Assembly (NCBI GenBank): GCA_026168455.1
Contig: CM047425.1
Span: forward strand, 89,159,580-89,223,579
DNA: 64,000 nt
Direction of reading: 5' to 3'
Source: Theocolax elegans
Taxonomy: Eukaryota; Arthropoda; Insecta; Hymenoptera; Cerocephalidae
Program-made: the position numbers and the translations under genes
The notes under the pieces: model-generated
What the model was told of the DNA's origin: nothing
What the model saw: only the letters and a program-made list of their open reading frames with translations
Database searches by the model: none
Part shown: in pieces, positions 12,214-26,800 of the stretch
Position numbering within the stretch: the first letter of the stretch is position 1
Layout of the letters: each line of letters starts with the position of its first letter

Positions 12214-13189
12214 TGGAGAATTTCTTCGATGTATCAATGTTTTTTGCTTGAGGATTGAGCACTAGTAGATAAGCATAAACATACCGAGAAAAAGTCTGAT
12301 TTATTGAAACACGTGCAGAAGTACACAATATGGCGATCTTATTCTATTATTGATTTCAGGAGTTAACATGTGCATTGCACTCATGTATGAAGATTTATGA
12401 ATACATCTTTTTCAAGAGTTATACTTTACAACAAGTATATAAGAGTTCAATTTATTAATTATTATATTATATTTGTTAGGTATGCCAATTACTGTTATAA
12501 TTCCAGACATCTAAGGAAATTATTGAATTAGGACGTTCATACCATCGTTAGCATACATGTAATGTTAATCTCTCCGTATTCGAAGCTTTCGGAGTTCACG
12601 ACTGAATTCTTGAAGCTCCTGAATGTTAAAGAATCTTAAAGGTATGATGTTCACGAAGAAAATAGCCGGAAATTAAATTTACGAAATCATTGACCTTCTC
12701 TATAGTTTATAAAATTAAATAAATGCGATGTATACTTATATGTTCATATATACATTTCAAATGTTTCAATATTTTATAGAAGCAGTTAAAAATACATTAT
12801 TAATCATGATAATGAATAGTTCGATATAGATACGTAAAATTTTTCTATAAAAATAGCCAATTATGACAGAATTTTTAAACTGCTTACTATACGTATAAAC
12901 TTAATTTTCGACCTATGTCAAATTTTGAGTAAAAAAAAAAATTGCGTCGATCTACGTTAATAATACGAAAGCACAGTCGTATAGGAAATTCTGTAGGTGA
13001 AAGCAATGCGATTATAAATTGCACCAGAAATATTTACTTATAAACGTTAAACTCTTGACAAGTTACTAAAATCTTAAAATCTATATATAATTTAACGTTA
13101 TTATTAAATGAAACTACCAAGATGATTAAGATACTCTCTAATTTATAGCAAGTCTCGTATACTATATACACTTTACATCTCGATACATC
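12214..13189. other. AT-rich non-coding DNA
   Basis: No gene or repeat is recognised. Confidence 0.6.
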
Positions 13190-13450
13190 TGACAAGGAGC
13201 TTTGTAGAAACTACCCAACCCCGTACATTTAATTCCACCCACTTTAGGTCACGCTCTATCCGCTCTTAAAGAGAAATAAACGGGCAGGTGACGCAATTCG
13301 ATACACAAGATAGGTATACATAAAGCATCTCGTCTTACTTAGAACGCCGTTAGCGTTTTCTTAAGCTAATTACCAATTGCGCTCGTTAGTGAGTCATCCG
13401 CTGCATTTAACATATACCTGTGTCTCCAACCCCCTATTCTGTAATTAATT
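13190..13450. promoter_or_regulatory. GC-richer islet with homeodomain-like sites
   Basis: This segment is more complex than its flanks and includes ctaattaccaattgcg (about 13364), which combines TAATTA- and CAATTG-type homeodomain cores, and gcaggtgacgca. The open frames on either strand are unrecognised. An enhancer is inferred only from composition and motif content. Confidence 0.25.
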
Positions 13451-13525
13451 GGATGTACCGGCTTCTTTTTTTATCAATTTCAACTAGAAAGAATAATTTC
13501 GTAAAACAAGACTTGAATGTACATG

Positions 13526-13547
13526 CATATATATATATATATATATT
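13526..13547. repeat. AT dinucleotide microsatellite
   Basis: About ten AT units lie in a row. They create Tyr-Ile strings in frames on both strands. Confidence 0.85.
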
Positions 13548-16500
13548 CAGTACAATAGGTGCGAAAAATTTTACTTCGTCTCGGCAGTGGAACGAGAATG
13601 ATTTATGAGTGTCGACTGTGGATTTCACTGAAGTGCCCTTTATTTTACTTTGATTTATGCTCCCGATGTATTTTCCGTTCGTTGAATTTCACGCATATTC
13701 GAGTTTTCGCCGTGGTGTCTTAACGTTATGCTGTTAGACTTGCGGGCTTGTAATATTTCATGACGCATAAGAAAATTGTTAAATCGCGCGTAACCGAGCT
13801 TTTTCGGTACTGTACAGATACCTTTTTGCATTTTCTTTATCTTTATTAAGTTGAAACTGTATTTTGGAGAAAATTTATTAATTATGCTTTAAATTATATC
13901 TATTATATATTATTTATTTAATCATTGTATAAATTAAACCATTTATACCTTTAGTAACAATAACACAATAATTTTCCAATAACATAAATTTATTTACCAG
14001 AAAATTAATTTAATATTTGCTGTATATACCGATCTGCAATATTAATATTGATTGAAACTATAGAAATTATTACTTAATTGGATTAATTTCAACGAATATT
14101 GAATTGTTACATTACATTTTCGAGTTTTATTTTATAACTCATTGTAATAATTATTTTGAAAAGTATTCTAAATTATTATTCTGGTTAAAGAGGTTGTACG
14201 TGAATGCAAATTGGAGAGGACATACCACCTAGTCTTGTCAGTTATTTTTTGTGTAGCCTAAATGTACCTCTAGTTTGTATTTATGTTGGAAGGATGTACT
14301 CTAATGCTATGGCTTAGCAAAGCGTGTCTGTTACTACTTACAACCGAATCTCTAACGTAATATACTAACCCTTAAATGAACGTACATACATAAGTAATTG
14401 TGTACAACAATATTAAAAAAAATTAATGTTTTAAAAAAATATTAACAAATATCATTATATTGTTGTAACCTTGTAGCATAGATAATTGCTAATGCTGATG
14501 TATTAAACAATACAATAGTAGAGCTACATGTAAATGATAATTTAAATATTTGAACTATTTTTATTCGATAATTTCAATTGTACACTAGAACACATTGTTG
14601 CAGAATACATGCGTAAACATTTGCGAATCTTGTTACCTACCGCAGCATATCCAATATACACGCAAATATTTGTTTTAAATACTCCGAAAAAAAGAAAATA
14701 TTCGAGCATACATATATCTGCATGTGAGTGTGCGCGCATGCGTGTACTCGTATGTACCGTAATATATGATTTATTAATTTTAATGGAAAATAATTAAAAT
14801 ATATAATATTATACACCAAAAAGATTATTATCATATTACTCAAAAGGATTTAATATAAATTGATAACTACGTGGTTATTTATTGAAATAAGTGTTATTTT
14901 GATTCTTATATACTTTTGGCATTACAATATTAATAAAAAGCAAAAATAAAAAATGTTTACGTATAATTTTGGACTTGATTAGATTAGATGAATTATTGTT
15001 CAAAGTTGCTTATGGGAAATCATTTAAGACAAAAAATGTGTTAAATAATTAAAATGTTCTCTTTGTCGATTTCCATAGGCGTAATTGTAAATAAACTTTT
15101 TACAATATTCTTATACATTACTGACCAATATTTATTCTTGTAACAGATGGAAATGTTATATTTTGCTGCAAATTAAGTGCAGAAGATATTTAATTTAAGC
15201 GTTATGTACAAAAATCACATCCATTTTAAAGTTTTTTTAAAAAAATGTTTGCTATCCCGAATCCGCCTCTATTTTTAAAAAACGACCATATAATTTTTAA
15301 AATATTATCCAAACTATATGTAATTCGTATGATACATATTTTAAAGTAATATATGCAGTTTTATAAAGGTATAATATAAATACAAATTGACAATAAAAAT
15401 TTTTCCTAAATATTTGTTTTGTTATATTATATTTTATAAATAAGTATATAACAATCTTTTACAGGAATTAATTTACAAAGTACCTTTTTCTGTGAGTATA
15501 CATTATAATTATGCCAATTATTGATGCTACGTTAAATTAAACAAATCTTAGTTTACACTCATAATAATTAAACCGCGGCCATTTTCACAGTCGAATTACC
15601 CTCTGTATGCAAGGGTGCTTTTAATCCTGGTTACTTATATAAGATCAAGAATAGATATCAAGTAATACCACGGAACAAGAAGTTAGATTGAAATACTTAA
15701 GGTAGCAAGTTGGATATTAGATTAGATTTTAACATCGTCACGTTCTTATTTTTCATTAATTTGGAAATATTAATTTTTCGTTTATCAACACTTGAATGAT
15801 GTATTATACCGTACAAAAAGTATCGAGAATGTGTACTCTTAATTGCAAAATAATTGTAACAAATGAAAGAAATGGAGAGAAAAGTGTGTTGTTTATGGAC
15901 AAGAGAGAATAAAAAATAAAAATAATTCTTGAATGTATTAAATAAACGACTTTGATTAATATTGTCTACTATATAAAACAATAATGCTCGCGCTATACAA
16001 AAAAATTCGCAAAAGAACAAGAGGTCGGATAAAATAAAAAAGAAGCAGATGGTCATCGAACAAAGCTTGCATTTTACATAATGATGCGTCCGAATAAAAC
16101 TTCGAAGAGAGAACGGCATACGATTGTCTGAAAAAGTTTGAGCAAGTACAATGTAGCATTTGCACGTACATTCAAAACATTTCGAACACTTCGAGTAAGT
16201 AATTCATTGACGGAGACTGCGTGAATGTACATTTGTATGTAAATGTCCATTTATATTTGAATTAATCTGAACATTCAGAGTAAACATTAATTTCTTCTTT
16301 ATTACTATTTTTTGCAAACTAATCAATTACTCTGCTGAAACAAAAGAAACAAAAGGATAGACACAGCGTGCGGAATACGGTCGGACTAAATCTTGCTATT
16401 TTCTACTTCAATTATACTGACGAGAATAGATTTGCATGCACGTAGACGTTGAAAAAATACTGAAATCGCAAAATTTTTCTGAATTATTTATAGATCCGTA

Positions 16501-17089
16501 AATTATTTTTACAAAAAGTTAGAGAGCTACAATAAATTGACAGTAGAAATTTTATTATAATTTTATGTGCATTTCTAAGTGGACATCAATTTAATTTCCA
16601 AAAATAAAAATTGTTTATTAGTAGTGAATCAATATTATATAAAAGAAAATATACTACGCGGTGCACCTATTACGCTTCAATGTTACAGTAATATTTTGAA
16701 AAAATTTAATTTATATATTACAGAGAAAACGGCCGAGTATCACAATTTCAACCGTAAACAATAATTTTAATATTTATGGAACATCGCGTATACGTAACAT
16801 TTTGCTATATTCCGAAAATGTGATGCATCCCATATACCGATAATATAAACTTTGCTTTACACGTAAATTATTTATTGTTCGGATTATCTGTTAAATAGAA
16901 TCTTTTTGAAATTGTACAATATTAAAAGTGTAAAATATTTAAATGAATAATAACCAATTAAAAAATATATAAGTACCTATTATAAGCAGTTTCAACATTG
17001 TGACAAATAGTAAGTATATTAGATACAATTGAATAACAATAATAGAATTAATAATCTGTAGATATACTTTATGTATAATTTATTGAAGA
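13548..17089. other. Long AT-rich non-coding stretch
   Basis: A mildly GC-richer part lies at 13560-13820. The longest frame, 140 codons on the minus strand at 15697-16119, sits in locally A-rich (plus-strand) sequence. This makes the minus strand T-rich and stop-poor; its translation is Phe/Ile/Ser/Lys-rich with no domain, so I do not call it a gene. No structured repeat is seen. Confidence 0.5.
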
Positions 17090-17600
17090 CAAAACGCGCA
17101 GGAGAGCAATTTCTTGTTAAAACGAAAAGGCGGAAGAAATACGTAGATAGGATAAGACGTATATCATTTTGAGTATGGAGAAGCGGTTGTATTTTCTTTG
17201 GTTGTACTTGGAAAATTATAGTTACGTATACCCTTTGTGTAAGTGTATAATGACGATGCTGGGTGACTAGTTGTAATCGATGCTACGTGCCGCGCGCAGC
17301 TCGATGGTTCGTTTGCGCATAACGAATTAACGAGCTCCCGGTCCACGATTATTAATCAACTCCGTCGTGGGCCGATGCTTGTGCACGTCTGCGCCTGCTT
17401 TTGATGAATACCCTAGGATTGGATTACCAATGGAAAGGAAATTCTCGCATCTCGACTGTTTCCACGGATATATCGGCGTCATGAGTTTCGAACGCTTTCG
17501 CGTATATAACGAGATTGACGTATACTTTGGTGAATCCGATATACTTAAATCGATAAATTTCCAGTGCAAAAGGGATGGATAAACCGATTGAAATTAAATC
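17090..17600. promoter_or_regulatory. GC-richer islet, both strands open
   Basis: The segment is markedly richer in CG than its flanks and contains ccgcgcgcagctcg (about 17290). Frames of 71 codons on plus (17367-17582) and 80 on minus (17327-17569) overlap, as happens in GC-rich non-coding DNA. Neither translation is familiar. A conserved non-coding element is my preferred reading; a small exon is possible. Confidence 0.3.
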
Positions 17601-18589
17601 TCATTGATGGAACTAAATGCTCAAAATAGTTTCACTCTTAACCCGACGCAAGTTTATGTATGTATATATATACATATATCGCAAATACTGCAAATATCAC
17701 GGTTCTCATAACTTTAACAACATTTTCGTGTTTACTTTCACTTGCTAAGTGAGAATAATAGCCAATTATATCATGAGTTCGTTAACGGATGAGCAATATC
17801 TAAACATTCGTATAAATCAATTATGACCTTACACGAGTTTAGAAACGATTTTTTATTTCCGTGAACGTTATATTTCCCTGATTTATTTACAAAATAATTA
17901 TAATATATCAAGAAAACTGTGGATGAGAAAATGGGATAATTTAAGTATTTTCCAAACTTCTTGATATTGTTGTACGAAAGTGTTTAATTAATACCTTAAG
18001 TAAGTTATAATAGAATTGAACATTAAAAACACCACAGTAGAAATGAATTCCATTCCTTGGCAATTCTAGTTTCTTCTTTACTGTAAAACCTTTTTTCTCT
18101 TTGTTGTCAGTGTTGTCACTTATTTATTAAAATGAAATTAGCTATTCCCATACGTTTATCAATTTGGAAGGGATATTTTCAACCTTCTGAAAATGTCTTT
18201 CATCACGCACGAGTTCAAACAAAGGCACAAGCGGTTATAAAGATATTGAAAATAATTTTAACAATCCGCAAAGATAACAATTAATCACAAATATATTCAG
18301 AATGATTTGTCGCAAGTCGCAAACAATAACTAATTTACATTAATAATTGAGTAATCGATCTTATGCAATAAGGAATTTAGTTATGTTCATTTTATTCAAT
18401 TTACATTCAATTTAATAGGCTACTTTTCATATACCCATTTCTAAGAAACGTAACTATTGCAATTAGATTGATTTCTACCAAAGCATTGATGAATTAATTA
18501 ATCGAAATATTTTAATAATAGTAATTCATTATATATTATCATATAAATGAACTTCTCTATGCGCATGAACATACTCAGCGCTTATTAGA
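17601..18589. other. AT-rich non-coding DNA
   Basis: Only a short tatgta microsatellite near 17657 is noted. No gene is recognised. Confidence 0.6.
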
Positions 18590-19080
18590 TTTAAGAGCTT
18601 TTAAAATTCTTCGCTCCTCTTGACGCTCGCATCGAATAAAAGACTAAATGGGAGTTTTTTACTTCTTTCGAAAGCTCACAACGCTTAACCTTAATTCGTC
18701 TAAGAGCGGACACACAAGGCCAATTTTTCAGCACTTGAGCCACGTATCCGTACACCCTGGTTGTGTGAAACCGTTGCGGCAAACTTTTTGTTTTTTTTTT
18801 CGTATACACACATTTCACTTTATGACTTCAAGAGAAGCGCGACTTCCGAAAAGTAAACAAATAAAAACGCTTCTTTGAAAAATGTCGCTTTTGACGCGTT
18901 TTTTTTTATATTTTATCTTTCGACGTGTATTGCGCGAAAAATTTGCTCATCCTCGTTTCGACTTTGAAAAATGTGTCAGAGATGTTGAAATCGCAATTTT
19001 CTAAAAAGGAAGGTAAAAGTAACGGAAAAAGTCGAGGGATCGTATGAATTATTAATACTCTCGGTATGGTGTCCGCTCAA
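18590..19080. promoter_or_regulatory. GC-richer islet
   Basis: CG-containing sequence runs from about 18600 to 19080, with frames of 75-76 codons on both strands at 18591-18878. The two frames overlap and neither is recognised. It is another member of the recurrent islet series. Confidence 0.25.
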
Positions 19081-20741
19081 TATTACGTTACCTTCTTGCT
19101 TTTAGTATCGTGACTCAGTAAAAGTATAAATAAGTATCTGCTGAACCTAAGGGTGGCTGGAAGAAACTTTTTCTTATGTAAACAGAACCTGATCGCGTTA
19201 ACTAAAGATTATATCAAATTTATTTTATCTTTAAGGTAATATATGGATTTATATAAAAATTCAGATAATTTTCCGTAGTTTTATTTATGGATATTTCTAT
19301 TAAAATTCTGTCAAAATGATTAACTTATGAAATAACCTCAGAAATGACCAAGTAATATCGTTTAAAAATGTTCGCTATATGAATTCTTTCTCAATTATCT
19401 CACAGTTTCATAAATATTTCGAAATTTTTGAGAATAACAAAATACTTGGCAAACCCGCTGGCTATTCAATTCAAGTATACATATTAATTACTTTAAGATA
19501 TTGCATTTATCTATTACATATATCCTTTAAAAATATATGTCAAAACTTTTGACAAAAGTCAAAGTCGGAATATCACTATACAGAGAGCTTATCTGTAATA
19601 ACGACTTGGTGAATAAAATATGACTAAAGCATTTGTTGTGAATCCATGAGTGAGCAACATTTTCTTTTTCGTTTTAAAATTTCTTACTTGACTATAAATC
19701 TTCGGCATTTTCCCAAGTTGTTTTTTAAACATTATAGTTAATAACATTATCTAAAAATTAGTAAACTGATAAAACAAACTTTACTATAAAACAATATGTA
19801 AATTGAAGCTCATGGTATTTTATGCGCATTCTTATATACCTGTAAGCTCCTCTCAACTAGTTCAATATAAATAATTATAGATATAAATTATTGAGACAAA
19901 AATATACTATAATTTTTAACCGAAGTCAGTAGTCCTAACGGTTAACGTGTTTTGTCGTTGTCAGTATAATATAATTTTATAATTTAAATTAGTATTTGTA
20001 AATAGCAAATTACATTTCAATTTGAGTAGTATAATTAACAGTAAAATTATTGTACTACAATAAAATGCATTTCTACATTTATTATTTTATTTTTTATATT
20101 TTAAAATGATTTAAAATATTTTTATTTAAAGTTTCAATATAACACTGACATTTTATATAAATGACAGATTTCGCTATATTACTAGATCGTATAAATGAGA
20201 TAGCACCTGTCAATTACGTTAAATCTCATGATGCCTACATATTTTGATGTATTTCAAAGCGTAAATTATGATTTCACGCTGCTGATATACAGTTGCTTGT
20301 AAGAGACAAATGTTGTACAATCTATCTGTTATGTTTAAATATATAAAATTCACTTCTTTCTTAGAACTTAAAATTGCGTTACGTATTACATGTTTGCACT
20401 ATTGTTTTTAAGAAACATTTATATACTGTAGACAAGTTATAAAGTGTACAAGGAAAAAAGCTCCAACATAGTTTCATTTTCATTTAACTTTATTTCCGAG
20501 AAAGTACAGTTTAATCAAATTGTCGAATATTACAATAACACTTGTTTTCTCTAATGTTAAGACGAATATCCTTTAGTATAATATTTATTATCAAATTTCT
20601 ACATATTTCAGAGAATTTGAGTTTTTTTTATACTTACTTCGGTAAAGGCTTTAAAATAATATGAAAAATTTACATATTTAATTTACCGTATTTTTGTAAA
20701 TTAATAAATTATAATTAATTATATTCACGTATATTGATCCC
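19081..20741. other. AT-rich non-coding DNA
   Basis: No gene, GC-rich islet or clear repeat is visible. Confidence 0.6.
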
Positions 20742-20745
20742 TCAA

Positions 20746-21123
20746 GGGGATGTCGGACTCAGATATGGTCATTTTTTACCTTTTTTATAAACAAATGAAT
20801 AAATTAAAGAAAAATCCGAACATTGGGCCCAATTAGGCATGTTTTAAATAATATACCCAAATTTTCCACGCTGTTAAATCTATAATTTAATTACGATGTT
20901 TGGGTTGAAAGTTTATGTTCTTTTGACTAATAATTACCGACCAAAAATTTTCTTTCAATTATTTTTCAAAAAATGATTTTTTCTTAAAAAAAATCGGAAA
21001 GTCAAGCCCTTTCTTATAGTTTAAGCTATCCATGTGAATGTTTGCAGATTTTTAGTTCAATATTTTAGTTATAATTTTCGGGATGAAAGGTGCAGATTCC
21101 TGTAATTTGGGTTTGACATCCCG
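20746..21123 (-). mobile_element. TTAA-type MITE, copy 2
   Basis: This 378-bp element is the inverted, diverged relative of the one at 1394-1737. Its left end reads ggggatgtcggactcaga and its right end, reverse-complemented, cgggatgtcaaacccaaa. The right flank keeps TTAA (21124-21127); the left flank is TCAA (20742-20745), one base from TTAA. Shared internal blocks include ctaataattaccgacc and the poly-A/T stretch around 20960-21000. It has no coding capacity. Confidence 0.65.
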
Positions 21124-21127
21124 TTAA

Positions 21128-22239
21128 AACCTTGTATATCAGAAGATAAAATAATTATATTATAATTTTATAAAGCGTTAATTAAAATATTACATGGAGT
21201 TTTATTATATTTTTTAACGTATTTTTTATAAATAGTAACAATTATATCGATAATTGCGACATTTGTAACAATTCAGTTATAAGATATTTTTACGAACATT
21301 TTTTGATAACGCTCGTAACGTTCAATAACTCTTTCCAAAAGAATTAAACTATAAACGCGCGTTAAGTCAGTTTTATTATTAAACGGATTGTTTATTTTCT
21401 ACCTAACTATCGCATTATGAAAACCTTATAGTAATTATATCAAAAAATAAATATTGATTTTATTTTAATATTTTGTTTCATTTCCTTATGATAAAAATAT
21501 TTATATAATTGATTAATATTCGAAACTTAATGATAGCGACATAAATGAAATAAAAATACCTTCAAGAAGTTTAACGTTACATATGACTCTGCTTCTTCAT
21601 TAAAAAGTAGACTAAAAGAAAAGAAACTAATAAAAAAAATTTACATAACAAAATGTGATAAATTACTATAGTAAAGAAATAATTAGCTGAACTTTTATAA
21701 TTTTCGTATAGTTATGGAAAAATAACATATTTAACGAATTTTATTGTTGTTACTGTATCAGCGCCATACACTTTTTTTAATAATCGGAAATTCGTTTTTG
21801 GGGTAGGTTGACATTTTTTTAAAGAAAATATAAGATTACATTTTTGCAGTACTTTTTGAAACAGATTTATATCAACAGAAAAATTATTATCGATACTTCG
21901 ATCATTTATTATTTTTGAACCAGCGGCACAGCATTTATTAATTTAGATTATTCCTATATTGTGGAAGATAATTATTTTCCTAATAAATGAGATTTTTGAA
22001 AAAAAAATAAAGCGTTTCTAGATAAAGCGTTTGTAGATATTTTCTTTGAAAATACTTTATGGATTAGCAAGATATAACGCAAGATATAAAGCCATAAGTT
22101 TTTAAAGCTTTATTAATAAACATTCAAAAAATCAGTAATTTATGTAGCTTACAAAAAACTAAAGAAGCTGGATACAATTTTTTTTTCACGCTTAATTGTC
22201 CTTGATGATATATTAGTATTGGAATCAAAAAGCAACCGG
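21128..22239. other. AT-rich non-coding DNA
   Basis: No gene or structured repeat is seen. Confidence 0.6.
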
Positions 22240-22720
22240 TCACAAATGTTAAGTAGCATTTGCTGCGTCTAGTAATTGGATGGGTGTTTCATCGTCGTGC
22301 GGATTTCGGGATCGGTTAGGTGTTTTTCCATGCTTTACAACGTTAGCGGGGGGTATGAATTTTCGGTTTCGATGTTTGGGACTGCGCAATGTGTGACCTG
22401 AACACCTAAACAGAATGTTTCAATACAACGGTCATCTCGGGGAAGTTTTTCCTATACTTATAAGTGTTTCCTTCCTCACGGGCATAACCCCGAGCAAATA
22501 TGAGACGGTTTGAAAAAAAACTAGGAAGAGGAGTAAGGAAAGGAAATATATACCCCCACTTATGGATGGTAAGGGTGTCCCATTAATACCGGCCGGATGG
22601 TGGATATATAGGGGGTAATAACGGCTAGTAAGACAAAAACAAAAAAAAATAAAAATAATGGGATTTGGCTCTGCCCGCCGTGATCCTAGACTCGAACAAG
22701 ATTGGAGCAACATTATAAGT
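22240..22720. promoter_or_regulatory. GC-richer islet with a purine-rich plus strand
   Basis: The segment 22240-22430 has several CG dinucleotides and the poly-purine string gttagcggggggtatg. A 93-codon minus-strand frame (22432-22713) follows. Its translation is Phe/Leu/Ser-rich, mirrors the purine-rich plus strand, and has no recognisable domain. A regulatory function is inferred. Confidence 0.25.
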
Positions 22721-23446
22721 AAGCGAATATTCTTAAAATGTTCTGTGAAGGTATAGTGTTCTGATACACGAAAAAGAGAAACATTATTTGATAAAACGAT
22801 GAAATACTATACACTTATAAATAGATATTCGTGAACTACGTATATTATATACAATATTTTAAACCTTTGAAAACTTATATGGCGATGGTTTAGAAATTAT
22901 GTTAATTCAAAGATTTCCAAGTTCCATCTATTAATTTCACAAAATACTTTTTATTAAAATCCTTGGCAAAAGAGAATTCTGAGCGAAAGGGTTGAAAACT
23001 TTAAAATTATTTTTTATATGTTCCAGCCATCTTAGCACAAAAAATATTTAATTGCTTCATTTTTAGTCTACTATTAATGGCATAGGCCTTATACGTCTAC
23101 TCTACTGGGCAAGTCATATGTAAATTAAATATATCCAAAAGTATTAATATCAGTTCAAGCTCTCTCTGTAATAATGTAAGTAAGGTCAATATGTGCATTG
23201 ACTTTACTTATTGCAAATTCATCTTATGTAAGTGTCTCTCATAAAATGGATTTATTTAACGTCATGGCTATACGCATCAACAATCCATGTAAATATATAC
23301 AGTCAGAAATACTCATATAACACTTGTATAATTTTGTTCCCAATTTAACTCGCAACGAATTGAATAGAGTCGACAATATGTGCATATTCTCAAAAGTTTA
23401 GGGAGCGAGAACCGAGACACTCTTGCACGGAGTGACTTGTCCCTCT

Positions 23447-23450
<4 letters not shown>
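22721..23450. other. AT-rich non-coding DNA
   Basis: No gene is recognised. Composition becomes more balanced from about 23390 toward the microsatellite. Confidence 0.55.

Positions 23451-23528
<78 letters not shown>
23451..23528. repeat. (AT)39 microsatellite
   Basis: An uninterrupted 78-bp AT dinucleotide run. It can extrude as a cruciform and is a likely length polymorphism. Confidence 0.95.
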
Positions 23529-23530
<2 letters not shown>

Positions 23531-23870
23531 ATAAAAATTACGCGTAAAGAGAGAGAAAGAGAGGCCCAGCAGCCTCGTTGACGTAAAATCAATGCGGCCA
23601 TACCTTTGGCAACATTAATTCTTGGTGGGCGGACAGCTCCCACTCGCTAAGGTGCCGCGTGTCGATCGTCATCTATCTCCTACCTCTTTTCCTCCTCCTC
23701 CTCCTCCCCCTCCTCCTCCACCCCTCGCCCACCCCCACCCCATTTTTCCATCGTCAATAATCGGGCGTGCAAAATGTTCCTCGAGCGTCCAATATTTTTT
23801 CACGGCACCGATTTTCACTCTGCGTGGTATACTTATCATACGGAAAACCTCTAACTTCATAAGTAGTTGT
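23529..23870. promoter_or_regulatory. GC-richer islet with a CCT-repeat pyrimidine tract
   Basis: A CG-containing segment surrounds a CCT/CTCC trinucleotide tract at about 23689-23741, which gives poly-Pro in a plus frame and poly-Gly in a minus frame. Such strand-asymmetric tracts often sit near promoters. The frames of 116 (plus) and 63 (minus) codons are not recognised. Confidence 0.3.
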
Positions 23871-26800
23871 TTACTTCATTTTTATAAAGAAATCTTAATA
23901 AAAGTCAAATACAAAATATTACTTTGCATATTTTTAATATTTATATTCGATATTACAGAATTTAATCGCTAGACATTAATCACGCCAGTAATTAAAAAGA
24001 TGAGCTCTTTTGCTCGAGTTTGAATCGATGGTTGTGTGTTTGATAGAGCGTCGATAATTGCGCTTGCAATTTTTTAATCCTTTTGTTTTATATTTTTTAT
24101 ATTAGGTACACTACACGTTATATCTCCGAAATCTACGATTTTCTTATTGTAAGACAATCTCAAGCAATCAGTTGATAAAGCTTTTGAGTGTGTGTATATA
24201 TATTTACACATGTACATCCTGTGATTTTTATTGTAAGCATGTAATAAGGGCTTCTATAATATAAACGTATCACTGAAATTGGGTATGAGACACGTGCCAC
24301 TTTAACATAATTATTAGATTTGACTTAAAACAAAATTATACGTATTTTTTTTGTATATATGCTATGTATATATGTATAGGTAGAGAAGACACACCCTATA
24401 AGTAGATTGTCACTTACATTATTGTCTGTAAGATGTTTTATGTTTGAGCCAATCCTATGACACAATTAGAAGCCTACTGATAAAAGAAGTACATTTAAAT
24501 AGATTATAATGTGTTTTCAATATTTCTGTTTACTTTAACATAATGTATTCCCCTGTCGCTGTCGACTTATACCATGTATTAAAAAACCACTTACTCCATA
24601 ATTTGATATTACAAGTTTACGATTGTTCAAATTGATTCATACTGTAATTGTGGAAGAAAACATTGAGATAGGTTGATTAAATCATATAAGTAAATAAGAA
24701 GGAAAGTATTATTGAATTAATAATATAACGGAAACAATAAATAAATTAATTTTATAATTAAATAATAAATATCATTAAACAAAATTTTATCTATTAGTTT
24801 GATAATTATATTTATAATATTATCACGTAGACGAGCAACATATAGTGAATGCAGAAAAATCTAACAAAAATTACATGTCGACTGGCTGTAGTCACTACTG
24901 AACTGATTACCCAGTTCATTTCTCACGTCTCATTAAATTACATTCATCTTTCACTTATACTTCCTAGAAATTTTACTTCGACTGTTATAAAAAATAGTGT
25001 ATGCTGCGCGGGTGATGTACGATTTAAACCCTTATGTTGATCGGCGAGGCCTTCGGGCACGATCATCACCAGGGAAATATAAACGCATTATAAGCCTATG
25101 TTGCATAATATACTATTTCCACGCACGTCAGACGTAAATACAGAGTGTTATTAAAATATTTATTAATTTATGAAACCATTCATATATTTGTAAAGCGTGT
25201 TAAGATACATTTTATAATTAATGAAATTATAATGGTTATTATTGTTACAGTACACTTATTTTATCAAAATGCTTTCAATATTTTAGCTTACCAAAAATGT
25301 TTATTCATTTGGTATATTATATGTCATCGATACAATTAATTTGAATAATAATGGTAGTAGCAGTCTGCGAACGATTAGTATTTCCGATATTGTTATTATT
25401 TTTTTAACACCGCTATTTCTATTTTATATAAAGGTGGGAGCTTTGTGCGCTCCTCCCTCCCTGGCCGGCAGGGATTCGCAGCTTAAATTACAAGAGATAC
25501 ATGCAATATGAAAAAATAATGCTCGCTACACGGGTTTTACGCTCTTAATAAGAAAAAAGATATTTTACAATTGAAGCTATATAATTGTGACTATTAAAAC
25601 ATATTTAAAAATACAATCTATTAAGATTTACATTAGGCATTTCACATGTACAAACATACTTTTATGTATATATGTGTGTGTATGTCAATAATTATATATG
25701 TTTCATTATAGATATAATTACTCATTTAAAATAAAATAATAAAAAGAATTTGAAACAAAATGAATTTATCGTTCGTAAATATATATATGTATATAATATT
25801 ATTCTAAAGTAAAGTATTTTGTTCGGAGATACCGATATAATATACACATATAAATAAAAAGAATTGTTTATTATAAAAATATTTTCAGATTCTTAAACAG
25901 TATACAAATTTCAATGTTTAGCGTGATATTTCTTCTGACTATAATAGTACTGATAAAGGACATATTTGGGTACAGATCAGATTAAACAAGTATCTTAAAC
26001 GATCTGATAATTCTGCTACTCGGGTAATAGAACGTCAGTTTTACAAATCAGAACGAATTTAGCTCGTCACTCTTTTTACGATTTATAAATGCGTAACACA
26101 AAATAAACATGTTTTAAACTTAAATATTCAATATATCGCATTTACGTACATAAATGTAATTGTTTAAAAAAGGAGACGTGTAACGTAAAAAATTGTAAAT
26201 GAGATTATGAATAAGATGCTCCAAATAAAAAAAATAATCTTAAAATATTGATACTACATGTGTTTAATCGTTAATATTGCAATATTTGCACGTGTATAAA
26301 CAATTGTAAAGCAAATAAAGCTATTATTTTATAACTTTATTATAAAGGTGTTCTGCATAAAACATTTTTTTTCAAAGAGAACGGTAATTGGTTATACTGT
26401 ATTCAAAATGTAGCATTCGCATCTATATGCAAATAAACTAAAATTCAACCATGACGTCTATTGAGATTTTAAAGCAGGTGATAATAAATAATACTCCTAT
26501 AACGATTCCAAAAAATGTGCCCGAAAATCAAATATTGTACTATGAAAGCGAAACCTTTTTTCCGAAGTATATTGCCAACAATAAAATTGATAACAATGTA
26601 TAAATTGATAAATGAAATTGATGTAAAAGTTATTTTTTAAAGCAGAAATCGTACGTTAATATTTGGTTATCATACAGATTGATATTTCTGCGTCTGGGTC
26701 ACTGTAAATATATTTTTAGTAGTGTGCGTCGATTCTATAAATTTTTGACACATATCCAAAAATATATGATCCATTAATATATATTTTGAAAATTCATTCA

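Noticed and set aside
15697..16119. 140-codon minus-strand open frame
   Set aside because: The plus strand is locally A-rich, so the minus strand is T-rich and poor in stops. The translation is hydrophobic/aromatic low complexity without a domain, and another long frame overlaps it.
17327..17582. Two overlapping frames (71 and 80 codons) in a GC-richer islet
   Set aside because: Both strands are open, as expected from composition, and neither translation is familiar.
22432..22713. 93-codon minus-strand frame
   Set aside because: It reflects a purine-rich plus strand, giving Phe/Leu/Ser/Pro runs, and has no domain.
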